From Hsuehochloa calcarea (taxonomy: Eukaryota; Streptophyta; Magnoliopsida; Poales; Poaceae): a stretch of 64,000 nt of DNA. A program made the translations under genes and the position numbers. This document shows, piece by piece, positions 1-11,299 of the stretch (the first letter of the stretch is position 1; each line of letters starts with the position of its first letter). Under the pieces are notes generated by a model. That model worked only from the letters and a program-made list of their open reading frames with translations. It had not been told where the DNA came from and searched no databases. The stretch is taken from contig CM070605.1 of NCBI GenBank assembly GCA_036346395.1, positions 2,852,001 through 2,916,000 of the forward strand. The letters run 5' to 3'.

Positions 1-1349
1 GATCATACACGACGATACCCGGCAGTAGGTGAACCCGACTTATGATAAGTCTTGATTCTACAAGGGTAATACTGTTCGTATCTCGTCTGCTACTACAGAC
101 CTCTCTATCGGAGTGGTGAACGATCACCTCTCCTGAGAACTTGTTTATTTTCAAGCTTTCGAAGAACCTTTCTTCAGTTAGGAGAACGACATGCCCTGCT
201 GATCTCCGTGCAGTGAGTTGTTCGAATGATTGGAAGCTGATGGAGTCATACCGCTAAGACTTCCGGAATGATGACGGCGAGGGTGCTTGAGTCTGGTCAT
301 CGCGCTTCGAAGCTTTAGTGTGATCTCTTACGCGAAGAGGTCGTAGCCAAGCACTCGGGCAAGCTCTCGAGTTGGGTTCTTGAGTAGATTGCTGATATGT
401 TAAAGTTCCTAAGCTTCCTCTGACTGATACTGAAAGCGCTATGATAGATTTCTCTAAGTTGCTATTATTCTCTGTCTTCTCCAAATCGTCCATGTCTGAT
501 CCTTGAGTTTACTTCAATGAAGTGCGATTATCTTGAGAATTTCTCGCACGCTCATCAGAGTGTTGACCCTGTTCATCACCAGAGGTGTCCTTACCACGAG
601 GGGTCGTAATGTGTGATCATAGGGGAGTGTCCTCAATCCTGTCTCTAGGAGAGTGATCATCACTTGAGGGAAGGACGAAGACCTCCTGTTGATGACCTCT
701 ACTTGCACTCGAGGCCTCCTCGCTTGAGGAGTAGTCGAAAGACACCGTTTGGCAACTTGGAGCAAATCCCTCCAGGAAGGGGAATTCTGGGTTATAATCG
801 TATCTGTCCGCAAATGAGCCCTACGATGGGATGGTCGAACTCGTAGGAAAAGTATGTTCGACCCCATTCTCTGTGGGGCTAACCAGAGAGACAATACCAC
901 CAGGTGCTAATGAACCTCCAGAATGATGGCTTCTAGGACTTGCCGTGCCAGGTCGGACTGCCTTAGGTGGACTTGAACATTTGGAGGGGGAGGCCTTGCC
1001 ATGTCCTGGGTCTGCCTCGGAGCAAACCTGATTGTGGTCGAATTGACCCTTGCCCTTTGAAGAAGTCGGTTCCTCATTTGGATGTAACGCTGTGGGGGAT
1101 AAGGATCCCTCCTCAACTCCATCAGTGGTATGGTCTCCTAGAGAACGATCTCCGGAGGCGACATCACCATCGGATGATACAATACTCGGCTCGTAGTCGA
1201 AGTCGGCATCCATGTCGATATCTGCGTAATCAGCCAAGTCGAACCAGTTCTCCTCATTCCACTCTCCTGCCATGGGAGCATTAGAGTTGGGAGAAAATGA
1301 AGGAAACCTGATGACCAGAAGAGCCCCACGGATGGCGCTAACTGTCGGT
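1..1349 (-). mobile_element. 5' internal region of a Ty3/gypsy-like LTR retrotransposon (runs off left edge)
   Basis: Read on the minus strand, the LTR end at 1350 (ending CCGACA) is followed at once by a primer-binding-like sequence, TTAGCGCCATCCGTGGGGC, which resembles the GGCGCC-type primer sites of grass Tat-lineage gypsy elements (family knowledge). Minus-strand open frames follow at 821-1273, 514-900 and 254-493, as expected for the start of an internal region, but no zinc knuckle or pol domain lies inside the window. The element sits between WRKY exon 2 and any third exon. The lineage is inferred from the primer-site type only. Confidence 0.5.
821..1273 (-). CDS. Acidic gag-leader-like ORF of the gypsy-like element
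   Basis: A 150-residue open frame on the minus strand starting MAGEWNEENWFDLADYADID. The frame is open further upstream to 1399, but that part lies in the primer site and LTR, so the methionine at 1273, about 75 bases inside the element, is the more likely start. The first 60 residues are rich in Asp and Glu; the rest is rich in Ser, Pro and Gly and looks disordered. I do not recognise a domain. Its place directly after the primer site, on the element's sense strand, suggests an N-terminal gag or accessory product. Frames at 514-900 (128 residues) and 254-493 (79 residues) continue downstream in other phases and may be the shifted remainder. Confidence 0.35.
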   Translation of the reverse strand: MAGEWNEENWFDLADYADIDMDADFDYEPSIVSSDGDVASGDRSLGDHTTDGVEEGSLSPTALHPNEEPTSSKGKGQFDHNQVCSEADPGHGKASPSKCSSPPKAVRPGTASPRSHHSGGSLAPGGIVSLVSPTENGVEHTFPTSSTIPS

Positions 1350-2220
1350 GTTTTAGAACCGAACTTACGTAATGATTGTTTGATTCGAGGGGTCTTCAAG
1401 ACTCAAATCACGCAGAAAGAATAACACAGAGATTTTTATACAGGTTCGGGTCTTCTCCGGAGATAATAACAACCCTACTCCTATGTGGCTATATTGAGGA
1501 TGCTGGTTACATATCAAAAGAAAGACTAAAAAACAATATCTTGTGCTCCTGATTGTCTTTATCCCTTCCCCATGTCGTCTGGTGATTTCTCCTTTTATAG
1601 CGTGCTCGAAGTGGGCGACAATTTCTTCAGCCCAAAGGGCATATCAATGCTTCAGATGATAGCGTAGTTACCGGAGATTACTGTTGGAGAAGTAACGTTC
1701 CCACATCGCCAGACAGTTATCACCAGGACAGAAATATTAATCGTGCAGTTATTTCAGAGAATAATAGTATATACTGACTGTTTAGATACTCTAATGAATT
1801 AAGCATACTTGTCTGTAAGCTCGATCGATTATAGGGTGGTTGTAACTGATCTGGTCGTAGAAGGACTTACGACCATGAGATGGTCATAGAAGAACTTACC
1901 ATCATATGCTAGTCGTAGAAGAACTTACGACTATAGGGTGGTCGTAGCTGACCTGGTCGTAGAAAGATTTACGACTATGAGGTGATCATAGAAGAACTTA
2001 CAATAATGAGGTAGTTGTAGAAGATTTTACGACTCTAACTTCTCCTTTATGAATATTAAGAGGTATACTCAAGAACCATATAATAACGTTATTATCCATA
2101 ATAAAGATTATGAATAAATAATTAAACGAAGATTTCTAGATTCTCGTCGAAATCTTATTAAAAAAACAGTTTTAAGCTGTTATTCCCGTCTATAATTCCT
2201 CCAGACTAAATACACCAGCA
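1350..2220 (-). mobile_element. 5' LTR of the gypsy-like element inside the WRKY intron
   Basis: The inner end reads TGTCGGTG on the plus strand, i.e. ...CACCGACA on the element strand, followed by a primer site. A good TATA box for the minus strand (CTATAAAAGG, 1600 to 1591) lies about 240 bases from the inner end, as expected for the U3/R border. An iterated palindromic repeat fills the U3 side (1826-2036). The outer end is not fixed: the best CA on the plus strand is near 2220, and the target duplication cannot be tested because the other end is outside the window. Confidence 0.5.
1826..2036. repeat. Tandem repeat with GTCGTA...TACGAC palindromes in LTR U3
   Basis: About six degenerate copies of a unit of roughly 33-35 bases. 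The best copies read GTCGTAGAAGAACTTACGAC, whose ends are inverted repeats of each other (GTCGTA / TACGAC) around an 8-base centre. Copies alternate with GGTCGTAGCTGACCT-like spacers. Confidence 0.7.
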
Positions 2221-2346
2221 AATCACGCGGTATGTTTTCTACGAATTGGTTTGTGCATGAAACATGGTAGAAATATCCCCACCCTTCACCGCCCGTTTCG
2301 CGGTGATCTGAATCAATCGCATTAGGAGGAAAGAACTACAGCGTAC

Positions 2347-2956
2347 CTTGCAAATTTCGCGCCAAGAATGTCCTTTTGACCATATTTCCTCCATGTGTAC
2401 GAATCATAGTCTCCATGTTGCAGTATAATAGTTCGGCATACACCGTCCCTGCAACATGTGGTCAAGAATCTCAGAAATGGCATAGTCTCCTTGATTGTTA
2501 GAGTTTTCAGCCTTAAACGTTTCAATTTTCAAGTCCAAATCAACATCAGTTCTTTGTGCATTATTCGTGGACATTACTGCAATTCGATCCCGTGACTATA
2601 ACGTTGATGGAGATGGAGCAGACATGAAAGTAAGGCAGGTACCTCATCCGTTGGCCACACCTCCTTGACGTTGACCTCCTTCCACCGCCGGCGCCGCTGT
2701 TCAGGCAGCCCTGTCCAGGCGGCACCGGGGGTTGCTGCTGACCGTAGGACGCGCCGAACTGCAGGGACGCGAGCGCTTGGGACAGTGAATCGGAGATGTC
2801 CGACAGGAGGGCCTCCACGGCGGCAGGGCACTCCTCTCCGCCGTCGCCTTCTGCCGCCGGCAACAGGTTCGCCAGCAGCGCCTTGAGCTGGTTGGTCGAC
2901 TTCTGCCCTCTCAGGAGGAGCTTCTCCGTGGTCGCGCCGCCGCCGCTACCAGCCAT
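2347..2956 (-). pseudogene. Group III WRKY transcription factor, exons 1-2; zinc-finger exon not in window
   Basis: WRKY proteins bind W-box DNA in the nucleus. Exon 1 (2956-2643) starts MAGSGGGATTEKLLLRGQKS and has the leucine-rich N-terminus usual for group III. Exon 2 (2448-2347) carries YTWRKYGQKDILGAKFA. The splice sites are GAG|GTACC, TTGCAG|G and GCAAG|GTACGC, and the phases agree (314 nt, phase 2, then 102 nt). The second donor splits the Arg codon, exactly the R-type intron position of group III genes. The exon with the Cys/His zinc ligands is absent between 2346 and 1; instead a gypsy-like LTR starts about 125 bases into the intron. Position P of the usual KFPR is A here. Either the gene continues left of the window with a transposon-filled intron, or it is dead; I lean to dead. 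Confidence 0.75.
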
Positions 2957-3345
2957 CTCAAGAAGAAACTGAAAGTGCTCTCTCACGAACTCAAATCTCT
3001 CTCACATATGAAAAGTAGATATTATTCCTTTCTGTATACTGTCAAATGCACTTTACTTGCTTCATCCATCGGCGGTCAGTCAAGATAAGAGACCAGTTAA
3101 CCACTCACTGCGTGTCTTGTCTTAAGCACCGGGTTGCATCTGACCAGGTTGCATCTGTGTGAATTTTTCTTATAACAAAAAGCTGCGCATGTATGTTAGC
3201 AATTTTCAATTCAGTGGACGCGTTCGACGGCACACCGTACGTGGTGCCGATGGACGGAAGATTTACTTTATTCCTCTAAAACAGCCACTCTGCTCAACGG
3301 AATCCCGTAGCGATGGATGATCCGCAAATAAGGGTTACCACAAGG

Positions 3346-3665
3346 CCCGGGTCCCTTCACCCTTTTATCTTGGTCGCCGACGTACTTCAGCGACTTCTCA
3401 AATGTCACTGCAGAGTGTGGCATCTCCTGAATGCCGCCTGACCATGTACCATTCTCCCGAATGCAGACGATACTCTGATCATCTGCAAGGCGGCACACGA
3501 TCCGACATTACTGCTCCGAAGAAGCTCCTCGATCCGTTCTCTTCGGCCACCGGGTTGAACTTCAATTACAACAAAAGCATCATTGTGTCAATGAAAATGA
3601 CACGAGAGTTAGTCCACTGGATCGCGGGAGCTACAGCTGCCACATGGCTCTTGACCAGGACGTCA
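3346..3665 (+). pseudogene. L1-type LINE reverse transcriptase fragment
   Basis: Conceptual translation in shifting frames gives VADVLQRLL, then ADDTLIICKA (the catalytic A-D-D box), then KKLLDPFSSATGLNFNYNKS. This order, with 'ATGL.N..KS' after the ADD box, matches plant L1 reverse transcriptases. At least one frameshift separates the ADD box from the following block, and the protein ends at about 3660. It lies about 400 bases upstream of the WRKY start, so it is in or near that promoter. Only a scrap remains; no endonuclease, poly(A) tail or target duplication was recognised. Confidence 0.6.
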
Positions 3666-3689
3666 CATGGGACAGAGAGGTGATACGGC

Positions 3690-4992
3690 GGCTTAGCTGC
3701 TGATGAGATGGCGTCCACATCAGCACAGGAGAAAAACCGAAGGAGGACAAAGCAGCAATGGCCGACGGCAGAGCTGACAGCATCGACTGCGAGCCACGGC
3801 GGGGCCGCTCCGGCGAAGTAGCAAAATGGAATGTCGAGGAAGAGGCGAAGCTCTAGGCGGCGGTGTCTTGGCCCGGGCGGCAGTGTGTCTCGGCGGCAGC
3901 GACTCCACAGCTGCGATGACTTCGGTGATGGGGTGATGCCCAATGGAAACAAGAGGGAGCACCAGAACGGCGAGATGGCAAGGATCACCGAGAGCACCTC
4001 AGGGAGACCGGAGGTCGACCACATCGGCGGCAAGGAGATGATGATCGGAGACGGAAGAGATGCGTGGGGGCGCTTCGGTGGAGGAGAAGCAACGAGAGGA
4101 GAGGGGTTTACACGAGAATAACATTGTGCACAATATGACGTGCATGGAAAACAATGGGGCTCACCGGCAACGTAGATCGGGGATGAGAGGCGGCGGCCGG
4201 TTTGATGACAAAACCGACAACGGTGAAGCGGCGATCCTCAGGTGAAGATGTAGAGAGCCCCACGAAGCTTGCGTTGAGGCGAACCCAGCGGCGGTGGAAG
4301 CACGGGCGGAGGTGGTCCAACAGCGGCGAATTCCAACGGCGAAGGAGCTTCGGCAGCGGCGGTTCTTCGGTCAATTGCGGCGCAACCGAAGCGAAATATG
4401 TACTGAGATTCTAGGGTTTTGGGACAGGAGAAGCCAGCGAAGAAATTAACGCAGAGGGCCGACCTTATATAGCACCGGGGTGGGAGAGTCCACGTTGAAG
4501 CCGGCGGCGCTGGCGCAGACTTGAACATGGCGCTGGAGAGTCCGGGAGGAAGACGACGACGTGCAGGCAAAGGCGGGTCCACCAGGCAGCGGGAGAAGGA
4601 GCGACGAGAGCGGAAGTTGGGCTGCGGCGCGGGAGCGGATGGGAGAATTGGGCCGCCGGGGTTGGGCCAGCTTGGAAACAGTAGTGGGTTTTGGCTCGTT
4701 ACTGTTCCGGGATATTAAAATAGGTTTTTCTTTTTAGAAAATACTAAAAATCCAAATAGCAATTAGAAAATAGCAAATGAACTTAGAACAATTCTAGAAA
4801 AATCTAGAAAATATATCCAAGCACATATAACCAAAATAAAATAATTTTAACAATAGTTGATGTTGAAATTATTCATATTAAATTATGTTTTATCTCTGGA
4901 AATTTCAATTAAGCTTTAACTTTAGCAGAAAAATTCAAATGGTTATTTTTCTTTTTAAACTTCGAAACAAACCAAATTTTTGGGATGTTACA
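3690..4992 (-). mobile_element. Tekay/Del-like gypsy LTR fragment or solo LTR
   Basis: The right end (…GGGATGTTACA) is the inverse of the typical TGTAACATCCC start of these LTRs. Positions 4710-4990 are clearly alike to 36005-36291, the end of the intact gypsy LTR, sharing AATAGGTTTTTCTTTT and AGCAATTAGAAAATAGCAAA. A TATA box for the minus strand (TATATAAGG, 4470 to 4462) lies before a GC-rich leader, as in the intact LTR. The left border is uncertain, and I could not find a copy of the right flank CCAAG at a left end. The GC-rich frames in it are non-coding. Confidence 0.6.
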
Positions 4993-5540
4993 CCAAGCGG
5001 TGCCGAGTCTGTGGGGTACGTGTTTTTTGCCTGAAGGGCCCTGTGCGTCGTACTTTCACTCCTAAAATCATCTGTCGTCTTCTTCACCACAAAGCTTTGC
5101 CAGTACTCTTCCACGAATAGATACTTCTAGAAGGGTGTCAGATCCTTCTCCACGTATTTCTTGACAAGCGTGTTCTTGAAGTTCTTCCATGCTTTGCAAG
5201 CTTGTAGCAACACGTGTCGTTGGACGGAGTCCTGGTGTTATTCCGGGATCTTGAACGATCGAAAAATATCCGCCAGCGGCTCACCTTTTAAGCTTTAGTC
5301 AACTCCTTCTATGAATCGTATGTGATCTTGACCCATTCCCGTGCACTATTCCGACTGTTCTCCAGAATGAGGACTCTACTCGGCGAGGATTGTGAGGAGT
5401 ACTAGATGCATCGACCTCCGTGATAGTAAATCGGCACTTAGACCTTTTCGATATTCCTCTTCTGGTACCTCACTTGGATATTCCAGAGGACGCCGCATCA
5501 GACCCATGAGGCAACAATGACGAAGAATGAGCGGAAGACA
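4993..5540 (-). pseudogene. Transposase_24-type (PF03004) protein remnant of CACTA element A
   Basis: Minus-strand translation in shifting frames begins with a Ser/His-rich start (SSAHSSSLPHGSDAASSG). It then gives a segment with FVVKKTTDDFRSESTTHRAL and QAKNTYPTDSAPLG-like text, which fits the conserved 'F...K.TDEF...S......A..NKYPH..GSAGY' core of the plant transposase_24 family found in CACTA elements. Many frameshifts and stops are present and the C-terminus is lost at the junction with the LTR at 4992. I infer the family from the spacing of these words; a profile search would settle it. Confidence 0.5.
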
Positions 5541-6479
5541 TCTTCACAAGAAATAGAAGTTCTAACACGCATGAACATATTAACATAAGATTAGATCTCT
5601 ATGTGTATGGGTATACACACCAATTAATAAATAATTGAGATATGTAGGGAAGAAATTAGGATCAATGTAATGACATAATTGACATATAAACATGTAAATC
5701 CTCCAAGTCATTTAAATGGAATAATATGCTCAACACAAACATCATGTGAACAAATGAAATCAACATAAAGCTAAGATTTAACATTTTGATATTGATCTCA
5801 GATGTAAAGTTGCACAAGATTTAATCTTGGCATTCTCGCTAATTTAGTATATACTCTTCATTAATTCAATTTGACAATATTAATTCAAACTTTGAGCTCT
5901 AAAATAGTATTTTACTTATCTGACGACATGATCTTTAAACAAAAAGGCAACAGATGATACTTTCGGCCTAGAGGTTCAACCAATTAACCAACCGGAAGTA
6001 ACATAATAAATGCTAAAAATCAATCAATAGTTACCTTTGGGCGTAAATGCTAAAGATCAAAACAATTTTAGTACAAGATTATTATCATCACAGAGCATTC
6101 ATCTCAAGCCCACCACACCACATTGCAATATATTCCAGTAGCAGTATCAAGCCCACCACATTGCATCAGTTACCTTTGGGCGTTGAGAAGGACAAGGGAG
6201 AACTAGAGCAGAAGGGCGCAGCGTCGAAGGGGAGGCGCACCGGGCTCGGGGGAGGGGACGAGGCTCGCCGAGCTCAGGGGAGGAGGGGTGCTGGGTTTGG
6301 GGGAGGCGGCTACTCATGCTCAGGGAGGAGGTTGCGGGGTCGGGGGAGGAGGCACGTAGGGCTCGAGAAGGAGGCAGCGTCGAGGACGACGGCGACGGAC
6401 TCGAGGGAGGAGGGAGTTGCAGAAACTTAATTGTTTGAGTGGGGGCGCAGGAAAACCCTAGAGTCCAAATATAAATAGG

Positions 6480-6753
6480 GTTCGACATCGTAGATGGTTC
6501 TAAGGTGGAACCGTCTGTGATAAATAATATCACAGACGGTTCCAATAAATAATCGTCTATGATAGGTTGTGTATTACAAACGATTTGTAGATGAAATCGT
6601 CTGTGATATCTGATGTATCACGGACAGCTTATGCTAAGTAGAACCGTTTGTGATAAATAATATCATAGACGGTTTGTAGATGAAACCGTATGTAATATAT
6701 TATCACAGACGATTTGTAAATAAAACCGCCTGTGATATTCTTTTGTATTGGTA
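6480..6753. repeat. Subterminal inverted/direct repeats of CACTA element A
   Basis: At least eight copies of a motif close to ACCGTCTGTGATA or its complement TATCACAGACGGT lie in about 270 bases, several arranged head to head (for example around 6515-6540). These are the expected binding sites for a TNPA-like protein. The same core occurs in the end of CACTA element B at 14640-15017, so both belong to one family. Confidence 0.8.
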
Positions 6754-9700
6754 AATCTAGTTCTGTTTATTAGCTAGCCTCAGGATATGCTAGTCATGCC
6801 CTCTGAACCAAGCAGAAACACAACAAGTATATGTATACATCCAATTCGCATTCATTTCAGAAACAAGCACATCCATTTCACAGTACAAATCAATTAACTC
6901 AAATGAACTAAAATTAACCATTCAGAATATATACACACATGTACCATTAAGTTCAATCTTATCTCAATCAAGTTCAATCTATAGTGTGAAACTCCCCATA
7001 TGACATATTCCCGACCCCTATGCAATACACACACTGTTCAATCTTTAAAAATTAGCCCCTCGTGATGATCGACGCGTATGTAGCTTGTTTCGTCAGGTTG
7101 TTCTTCGTTAACCCTTATGTTGTTTCCGAAAGAAAGCGACTCATCAAATTGATTGTATTCTTCCTCATCCACTACATTCTCAACTCCGACAATCCTCCTT
7201 TTTCCATGAAAAACTACGTGGCATTTCTTATTTGCCTGGTCGGTTACATAAAAGACTTGAACAACTTGGTTAACGAGTACAAATGGTTTGCCTTTGTATC
7301 TAACATGTTCGAGGTCCATGGTAGTGACACCGTACTTATCGATCTTCACCTGTGAGAGATGGACCTAATGACACCGAAATAGGGGGATCTTGAAAAGTAC
7401 GTAGTCGATCTCCCAAATCTCCTCTATGAGCCCATAGTAGGAGCTCCTTAGCCTATCAGTACTGAATGCATCTATACGGACACCACTGTTCTGGTTAGTG
7501 CTCTTTATATCCTGAGCCTGCGTATAGAATGTATACCCATTTATGTTGTATTCTTGCCATGTCACAACTGTAAATGTTGATCAATTTGCCAACCAGGTCA
7601 ACATATCACTTGACGAGCTCCTAGCGAGTCGCTCCTTCAACCATTGGTTGAACTGACTATTATGATGTCTCATGATCCAAACATCCGGCTACTCCGGATT
7701 CTATTGCCGAAGCATGTCCTTGTGCTGGTCGATATACGTGGACACTTCAGTCATGTATTGCAAGACCGTGAAATGGGCTTGAGCATACACATCTATATCT
7801 GGAATGATTGCTTTCCTTCTGATAGTCCTGATAGCCTCGAGCCTCCCCTCATGGCGAGACCGAGACACACCTATCGGTTTGACCTGGGCCATGTAATCGA
7901 CGCAGAACTCAATGACCTCTTTGGTTGCATAACTTTCGATGATACTGCCCTCTGGCCGAGATCAATTCCGTACATAGGACTTGAGAATTCCCATGAACCT
8001 CTCGAACGGATACATGCTACGTAGAAACACGGGCCAGGACATCTTTATCTCCCTCACAATGTGAACAATGAGATGGACTATGACATCGAAAAATGATGAA
8101 GGGAAATACATCTCAAGATCACATAGAGTTGTCATCACCTTGTCCTGCGGAGCATCTAGTCCTTCGGGATTGATGACCATTAATGACCATCTGAGTAATT
8201 GTGTTAAAGAAATAACACAGCCTTATGATTGTCTCTCGGATCTTGATCGGCAAAATACTTCTAATTGTAACAGGGAGCATCTGTGCCATCAGCACATAAT
8301 AATCATGAGACTTCATGCCAATTAACTTCAAATCTTCCATCGAAACAAGTTTCTTCATATTGGCGGAGTAACCTGATGAAACTTTCACGCCACCCAAGCC
8401 CTAGCACAGTTCAGTTCTCTCGGTCTTGGACAGAGTGTAACCAGTAGGAGGAAGGTACGTTAGTCCTTTATCGGTCTTTGTCGGTGCTAACTCAGGTTTG
8501 ATGCCTATATCAACTAAGTCAAACCATGCGTTGACACCATTCTTTGTTTTGTCAGGAATATTCAGTAAGAGACCAATCAAGCTGCCACATAAATTCTTCT
8601 CTACGTGGATGACGTCGATGCGGTGGTGAACTTCTAGGTTCTTCCAATAAGGAAAGTCCCAAAATATTGATCTCTTCTTCCAGATGTTTTTCTCACGGGT
8701 CCTCGATTTACGTCCCTTTCCGAGCACAACATCTAAATCCTTAACCATATCATAGACCTCTTTTCTGCTTAAATGCCTTGGAACCTACGGTAACACATGT
8801 ATACAGTTTTTGCGCAAGTGCTTCCGCTAAACACTCTCGGTATCATCTAACTAGTGAGTACATGCTTTGGTCCCTTTTGTACTCTGGTCTGATAGGTTAG
8901 CAAGAGCAGGGTAATCATTTATGGTGCAGAACAACAAGAAGCGTAAAGTGAAGTTCTCTCGTTTGTATGCATCCCACACCTGTACCCCTTCAATCCACAG
9001 TATCTTTAGATCTTCCATCAATGGTGCTAGGTACACATCAATATCATTCCCATGTTTCTTCGGCCCTTGGATGAGTATCGACAGCAAAATATACTTCTCC
9101 TTCATACACAACCAAGGAAGAAGGTTGTAGATACAGAGAGTCACGGGCCAAGTGCTATGTCGGCTACTCATGTTACCGAAAGGATTCATTCCATCTATAC
9201 TCAACCCAAATCATATATTCCTCAGTTCCGTACCGAAGTCTACAAACCTCCTATTGATGTTTCTCCACTGGGCGGAATCAATAGGATGTCTTAGCTTTCC
9301 GTCATTCTTACGCTCCTCCGAGTGCCAATGCAGCAGTTTTGCATTATTTGGGTTCAACCGCTTCAAACGAGGAATTACAGGAAGATACCACGCCACCTTA
9401 GCAGGAGGTCCTTTCTTCACCTCGATTCCCTCATCATCATCTTATTGATTCTTACGCTTGTATCGGGATGCGTTGCACACCGGACATACATACATATTTG
9501 CATACTTGTTACGGTAGAGGATACAGTCGTTCATACATGGATGTATTCTTTCTACTTTCATTTCCAATGTACAAAGAACCTTCTTGGCTTTGTAGGTGGT
9601 TTTGGGCAACTCGTTTCCCTTCGAAAGCATGTCCGCTAAGAGACCTAACAGTGTCGTAAAACTCTTGTCGGACCAACCGTTGTTTGCCTTCAATTTTAGC

Positions 9701-9756
9701 AGTTCAAGCACGGACGACAACCTTGTGTATTCTGGCTTGAAGCCCAGGAACAAAGG

Positions 9757-10738
9757 TGATACGGATCAACGTGTGTTGATGTGTAATGTGGCCCAATCTT
9801 TCACGGTACTTGTATTTCAATTCTGAATGAAGTGAAACTCCCGCTTTCCTCTCTCTTGATTTGGCAAAATAGAAGAGCAAGTATATCTCCAAAGCAAGTA
9901 ACACTTGGTTGATGTTGAATCAATCCGAAGAGAGAAACAAAATCAAACCGGAAGAACAACACCAAACCGTGAGCAATTTGAGGATGCTACGAATTAGTGA
10001 GATGATCCACAAGGAATCACGGATCTTGGAAGAACAACCTCCCTCCAATATTCACGCAATCACAAAACCCTAGATGGGAATTTCCGAAACGCATGTATTC
10101 ATTTTGCGCCACATAAACCTGTGACTTTTCTGTATTTTATTCAACTCTAACTTGCTTACAATGGGGCTCTACCCCTAAATATATAGCCATGAATAGTAAA
10201 ATCGCTCTCTGATCTTGTAGCATGAGCGATGAATCTGAAGTCGATCTTGTAGCAATGAATAAGATCGACTCGCTTCGTTTCATGAACAAGACCGAAAGGT
10301 ACTTTTATTGCGACCTCCTTTAATTCAAAATTTAAACTACTCTAATTGCTGAAAATAGATTAAACTATCTTATTACAAGTAATTTATAATTAACTTCTTT
10401 TAAAGAATGATCCGAATTGGAATTGCACCAATCCAAATCCATTTTGGATTCTTAGGCTGAAAATGTATTGATTTCGGAATAGAGTTTGAATTTGGTTCTT
10501 CTGTCTTTTCTTGGCTGAATTCTCTTGTATACTTTGCAACATGCAAAGTCCTTTGTTCTTGTGTCTTCCCATGTCCGCTAAAGCTCCCCGTTCGGCATTT
10601 CTCCCTATCCTTGCTCTTTCTTAGAACACGGTTCTTGTTTTTCTCCATTGATGCATAATAGGCTCAACTTGAGGCTTAATACACACTTGCAGCTTAGGGA
10701 TATTGACTACCGTAGTAGATGCACTTAGGGCCTCATCA
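9757..10738 (-). repeat. 3' LTR of the gag-protease element
   Basis: Nearly identical to 12691-13668 apart from small differences, many at CTG/CAG/CCG sites. The protease reading frame enters it across the purine tract and stays open to 10621, so the LTR start is protein-coding. Confidence 0.9.
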
Positions 10739-11268
10739 TCCTCCCCTTCTTGAAGCAAAACCGTCCTCGGTTTTAGTGTAGTCTTTACGGCCTTCTTCTT
10801 GCTAACCATAACCAAATCACTCTTGATTTCTTCATCAGTCTTTGACACCAAAGCATGGAACTCTCCCTTGTGCATGAATGTATATCGGTTGGACCGTCCT
10901 TGATGTGTAGCATTCAGATCAAATTGACATGGACGTCCCAATAGAATATGACCAGCATGCATTGGTACCACATCACACTCCACTTTATCGACATAGCCAT
11001 CAATAGTAAGTGGCACTCTCACCTTGTGTGTGATCTTGACTTTGCCGACGTTGTTGAGCCATTGGATGTAATATGGTTTAGGATGCCTCCATGTGGACAA
11101 TGAGAGTGATTCTACCATATTCTTGCCAATCATGTTGGTCGAACTCCCATTATCAATAATCAACTTACACACCTTTTCTTTGATCTTGCAATCGGTTTGA
11201 AAGATATGATGTCGCTCTCCCTTCCTCACAATAACGGTGTTATCACGCCGCACCGCTTGAGCCATCAA
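10621..11268 (-). CDS. Retropepsin (aspartic protease) of the gag-protease element
   Basis: An intact 215-residue frame on the minus strand. The catalytic motif LIIDNGSSTNMIGKNM (with Asn-Gly in place of the usual Thr-Gly/Ser-Gly after Asp) lies at residues 37-52, and a flap/core region DVVPMHAGHILLGRPCQFD near residues 98-117 matches the 'LLGRPWQ.D' word of plant gypsy proteases. It would mature the Gag polyprotein in the particle. The frame passes directly through the purine tract at about 10740 into the LTR and ends there with QVEPIMHQWRKTRTVF, so no room exists for a reverse transcriptase. It is the longest undamaged frame of this element; the gag frame upstream is broken. Confidence 0.75.
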   Translation of the reverse strand: MMAQAVRRDNTVIVRKGERHHIFQTDCKIKEKVCKLIIDNGSSTNMIGKNMVESLSLSTWRHPKPYYIQWLNNVGKVKITHKVRVPLTIDGYVDKVECDVVPMHAGHILLGRPCQFDLNATHQGRSNRYTFMHKGEFHALVSKTDEEIKSDLVMVSKKKAVKTTLKPRTVLLQEGEDDEALSASTTVVNIPKLQVCIKPQVEPIMHQWRKTRTVF

Positions 11269-11299
11269 GCTAATACCTTATTCGGGATAACAAATGATT

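Larger units (their letters stand above)
4993..6753 (-). mobile_element. CACTA (En/Spm) element A, truncated
   Basis: The 5' terminus on the minus strand is at 6753: TACCAATACAAAA, a decayed form of CACTACTACAAAA. Inside it lie subterminal repeats with the core CAGACGG (6480-6753), a TATA-like TATTTATATTTGG near 6470, a GC-rich leader (about 6150-6440), a long intron-like AT-rich stretch and then a transposase_24-type coding remnant. The element is cut at 4993 by the LTR to its left, so no 3' terminus remains. It lies in the same orientation as CACTA element B and shares its subterminal motif. Confidence 0.6.

Noticed and set aside
3566..4718. GC-rich frames on both strands
   Set aside because: Same situation: the GC-rich leader of a Tekay/Del-like LTR, with no protein family words.
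6047..6545. Overlapping Pro/Ser-rich and Gly/Arg-rich frames
   Set aside because: They are the two strands of the GC-rich leader of CACTA element A, next to its TATA-like box.
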